Shown here: positions 63,918 to 64,000 of the stretch, in pieces
Numbering within the stretch: the stretch's first letter is position 1
Layout: every line of letters starts with the position of its first letter
Assembly (NCBI RefSeq): GCF_009870125.1
Contig: NC_046679.1
Location: forward strand, 15,810,001 to 15,874,000
Direction: 5' to 3'
Source of the DNA: Drosophila pseudoobscura
Taxonomy: Eukaryota; Arthropoda; Insecta; Diptera; Drosophilidae
Length of the DNA stretch: 64,000 nucleotides
Translations under genes and position numbers: made by a program
Notes under the pieces: generated by a model
Databases searched by the model: none
Seen by the model: the letters and a program-made list of their open reading frames with translations, nothing else
Told to the model about the DNA's origin: nothing

Positions 63918-64000
63918 TCACTTGGCCTTGCAGCACTTGGCTCCTGTTTTGGCGGCGCATTGGCACTGGGTGTTACCGGCACAGGTACTTCCGCACTGGC
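63918..64000 (-). CDS. MtnE: metallothionein, MtnE-like (partial, start lies beyond the window)
   Basis: The last 26 codons plus TGA are in the window: a Cys-rich tail with CGSTCAGNTQCQC followed by AAKTGAKCC and ending KAK. The TGAKCC ending and the CAGN...QCQC block match MtnE as I know it and distinguish it from MtnB, whose tail is KNGPKxQCCSNK. Like the rest of the family it would bind copper, cadmium and other thiophilic metals. The 5' exon, intron and metal response elements would lie to the right of 64000. It is on the same strand as MtnB, about 24 kb away. Confidence 0.8.
   Translation of the reverse strand, partial: QCGSTCAGNTQCQCAAKTGAKCCKAK

Noticed and set aside
1..64000. search for tRNA genes, rRNA and CRISPR arrays
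   Set aside because: No B-box-like GGTTCGA plus cloverleaf, no rRNA-like block and no spaced identical repeats were found by eye.

Overview
The window looks like a piece of a Drosophila autosome. The gene models have short 57-63 nt introns with GTAAGT-type donors. There is abundant low-complexity DNA (CA/TG, CAG, GAGA and hexamer repeats) and at least one INE-1/DINE-1-like Helitron-derived remnant. The recognisable proteins are fly-type: a metallothionein very close to MtnB, the C-terminal part of an MtnE-type metallothionein, a mitochondrial dicarboxylate carrier, and an SLC17-type major facilitator. The exact species cannot be named. The residue differences and the divergent repeat suggest a species other than D. 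melanogaster.

Layout. Positions 1-36 kb are mostly non-coding DNA: introns or intergenic sequence with simple repeats. Three minus-strand segments in it have coding character and good splice sites: 22803-22959, 10338-10412 and 3829-3929. The first two join in frame and would encode alternating hydrophobic and basic segments of a membrane protein with a 12.4 kb intron. The third looks like a first coding exon carrying a signal-peptide-like start. They are hypotheses. A few unusually long ORFs (25324-26211, 32834-33253, 33607-34089) and a possible two-exon plus-strand micropeptide (8757-9248) are noted at low confidence.

Positions 36.7-43.7 kb are a compact run of four minus-strand genes, reconstructed exon by exon: a dicarboxylate carrier (Dic2-like, 299 aa, 2 exons), a small two-span membrane protein (101 aa, 3 exons, or 122 aa if a stop-free 63-nt intron is retained), metallothionein MtnB (43 aa, 2 exons), and an SLC17/MFS transporter (503 aa, 5 coding exons plus evidence of an upstream 5' UTR exon). 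MtnB has a metal-responsive promoter: a TATA box, three metal response elements matching TGCRCNC, and GATA motifs.

Positions 43.7-63.9 kb are another gene-poor stretch with simple repeats and possible regulatory elements (a DRE, and a GAGA/PHO-like cluster). A decayed INE-1-like sequence at 63.4-63.65 kb lies beside a 24-bp direct repeat. The window ends inside a second metallothionein gene (MtnE-like, minus strand, from 63918), so the metallothionein family is split across at least 24 kb with unrelated genes and a gene desert between.

Functionally the confident genes are independent: metal buffering (MtnB, MtnE), mitochondrial dicarboxylate exchange (Dic2-like) and organic or phosphate anion transport (MFS). 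I found no convincing undescribed multi-gene system. The most checkable novelties are the in-frame retained intron (exitron candidate) and the candidate membrane-protein exons.
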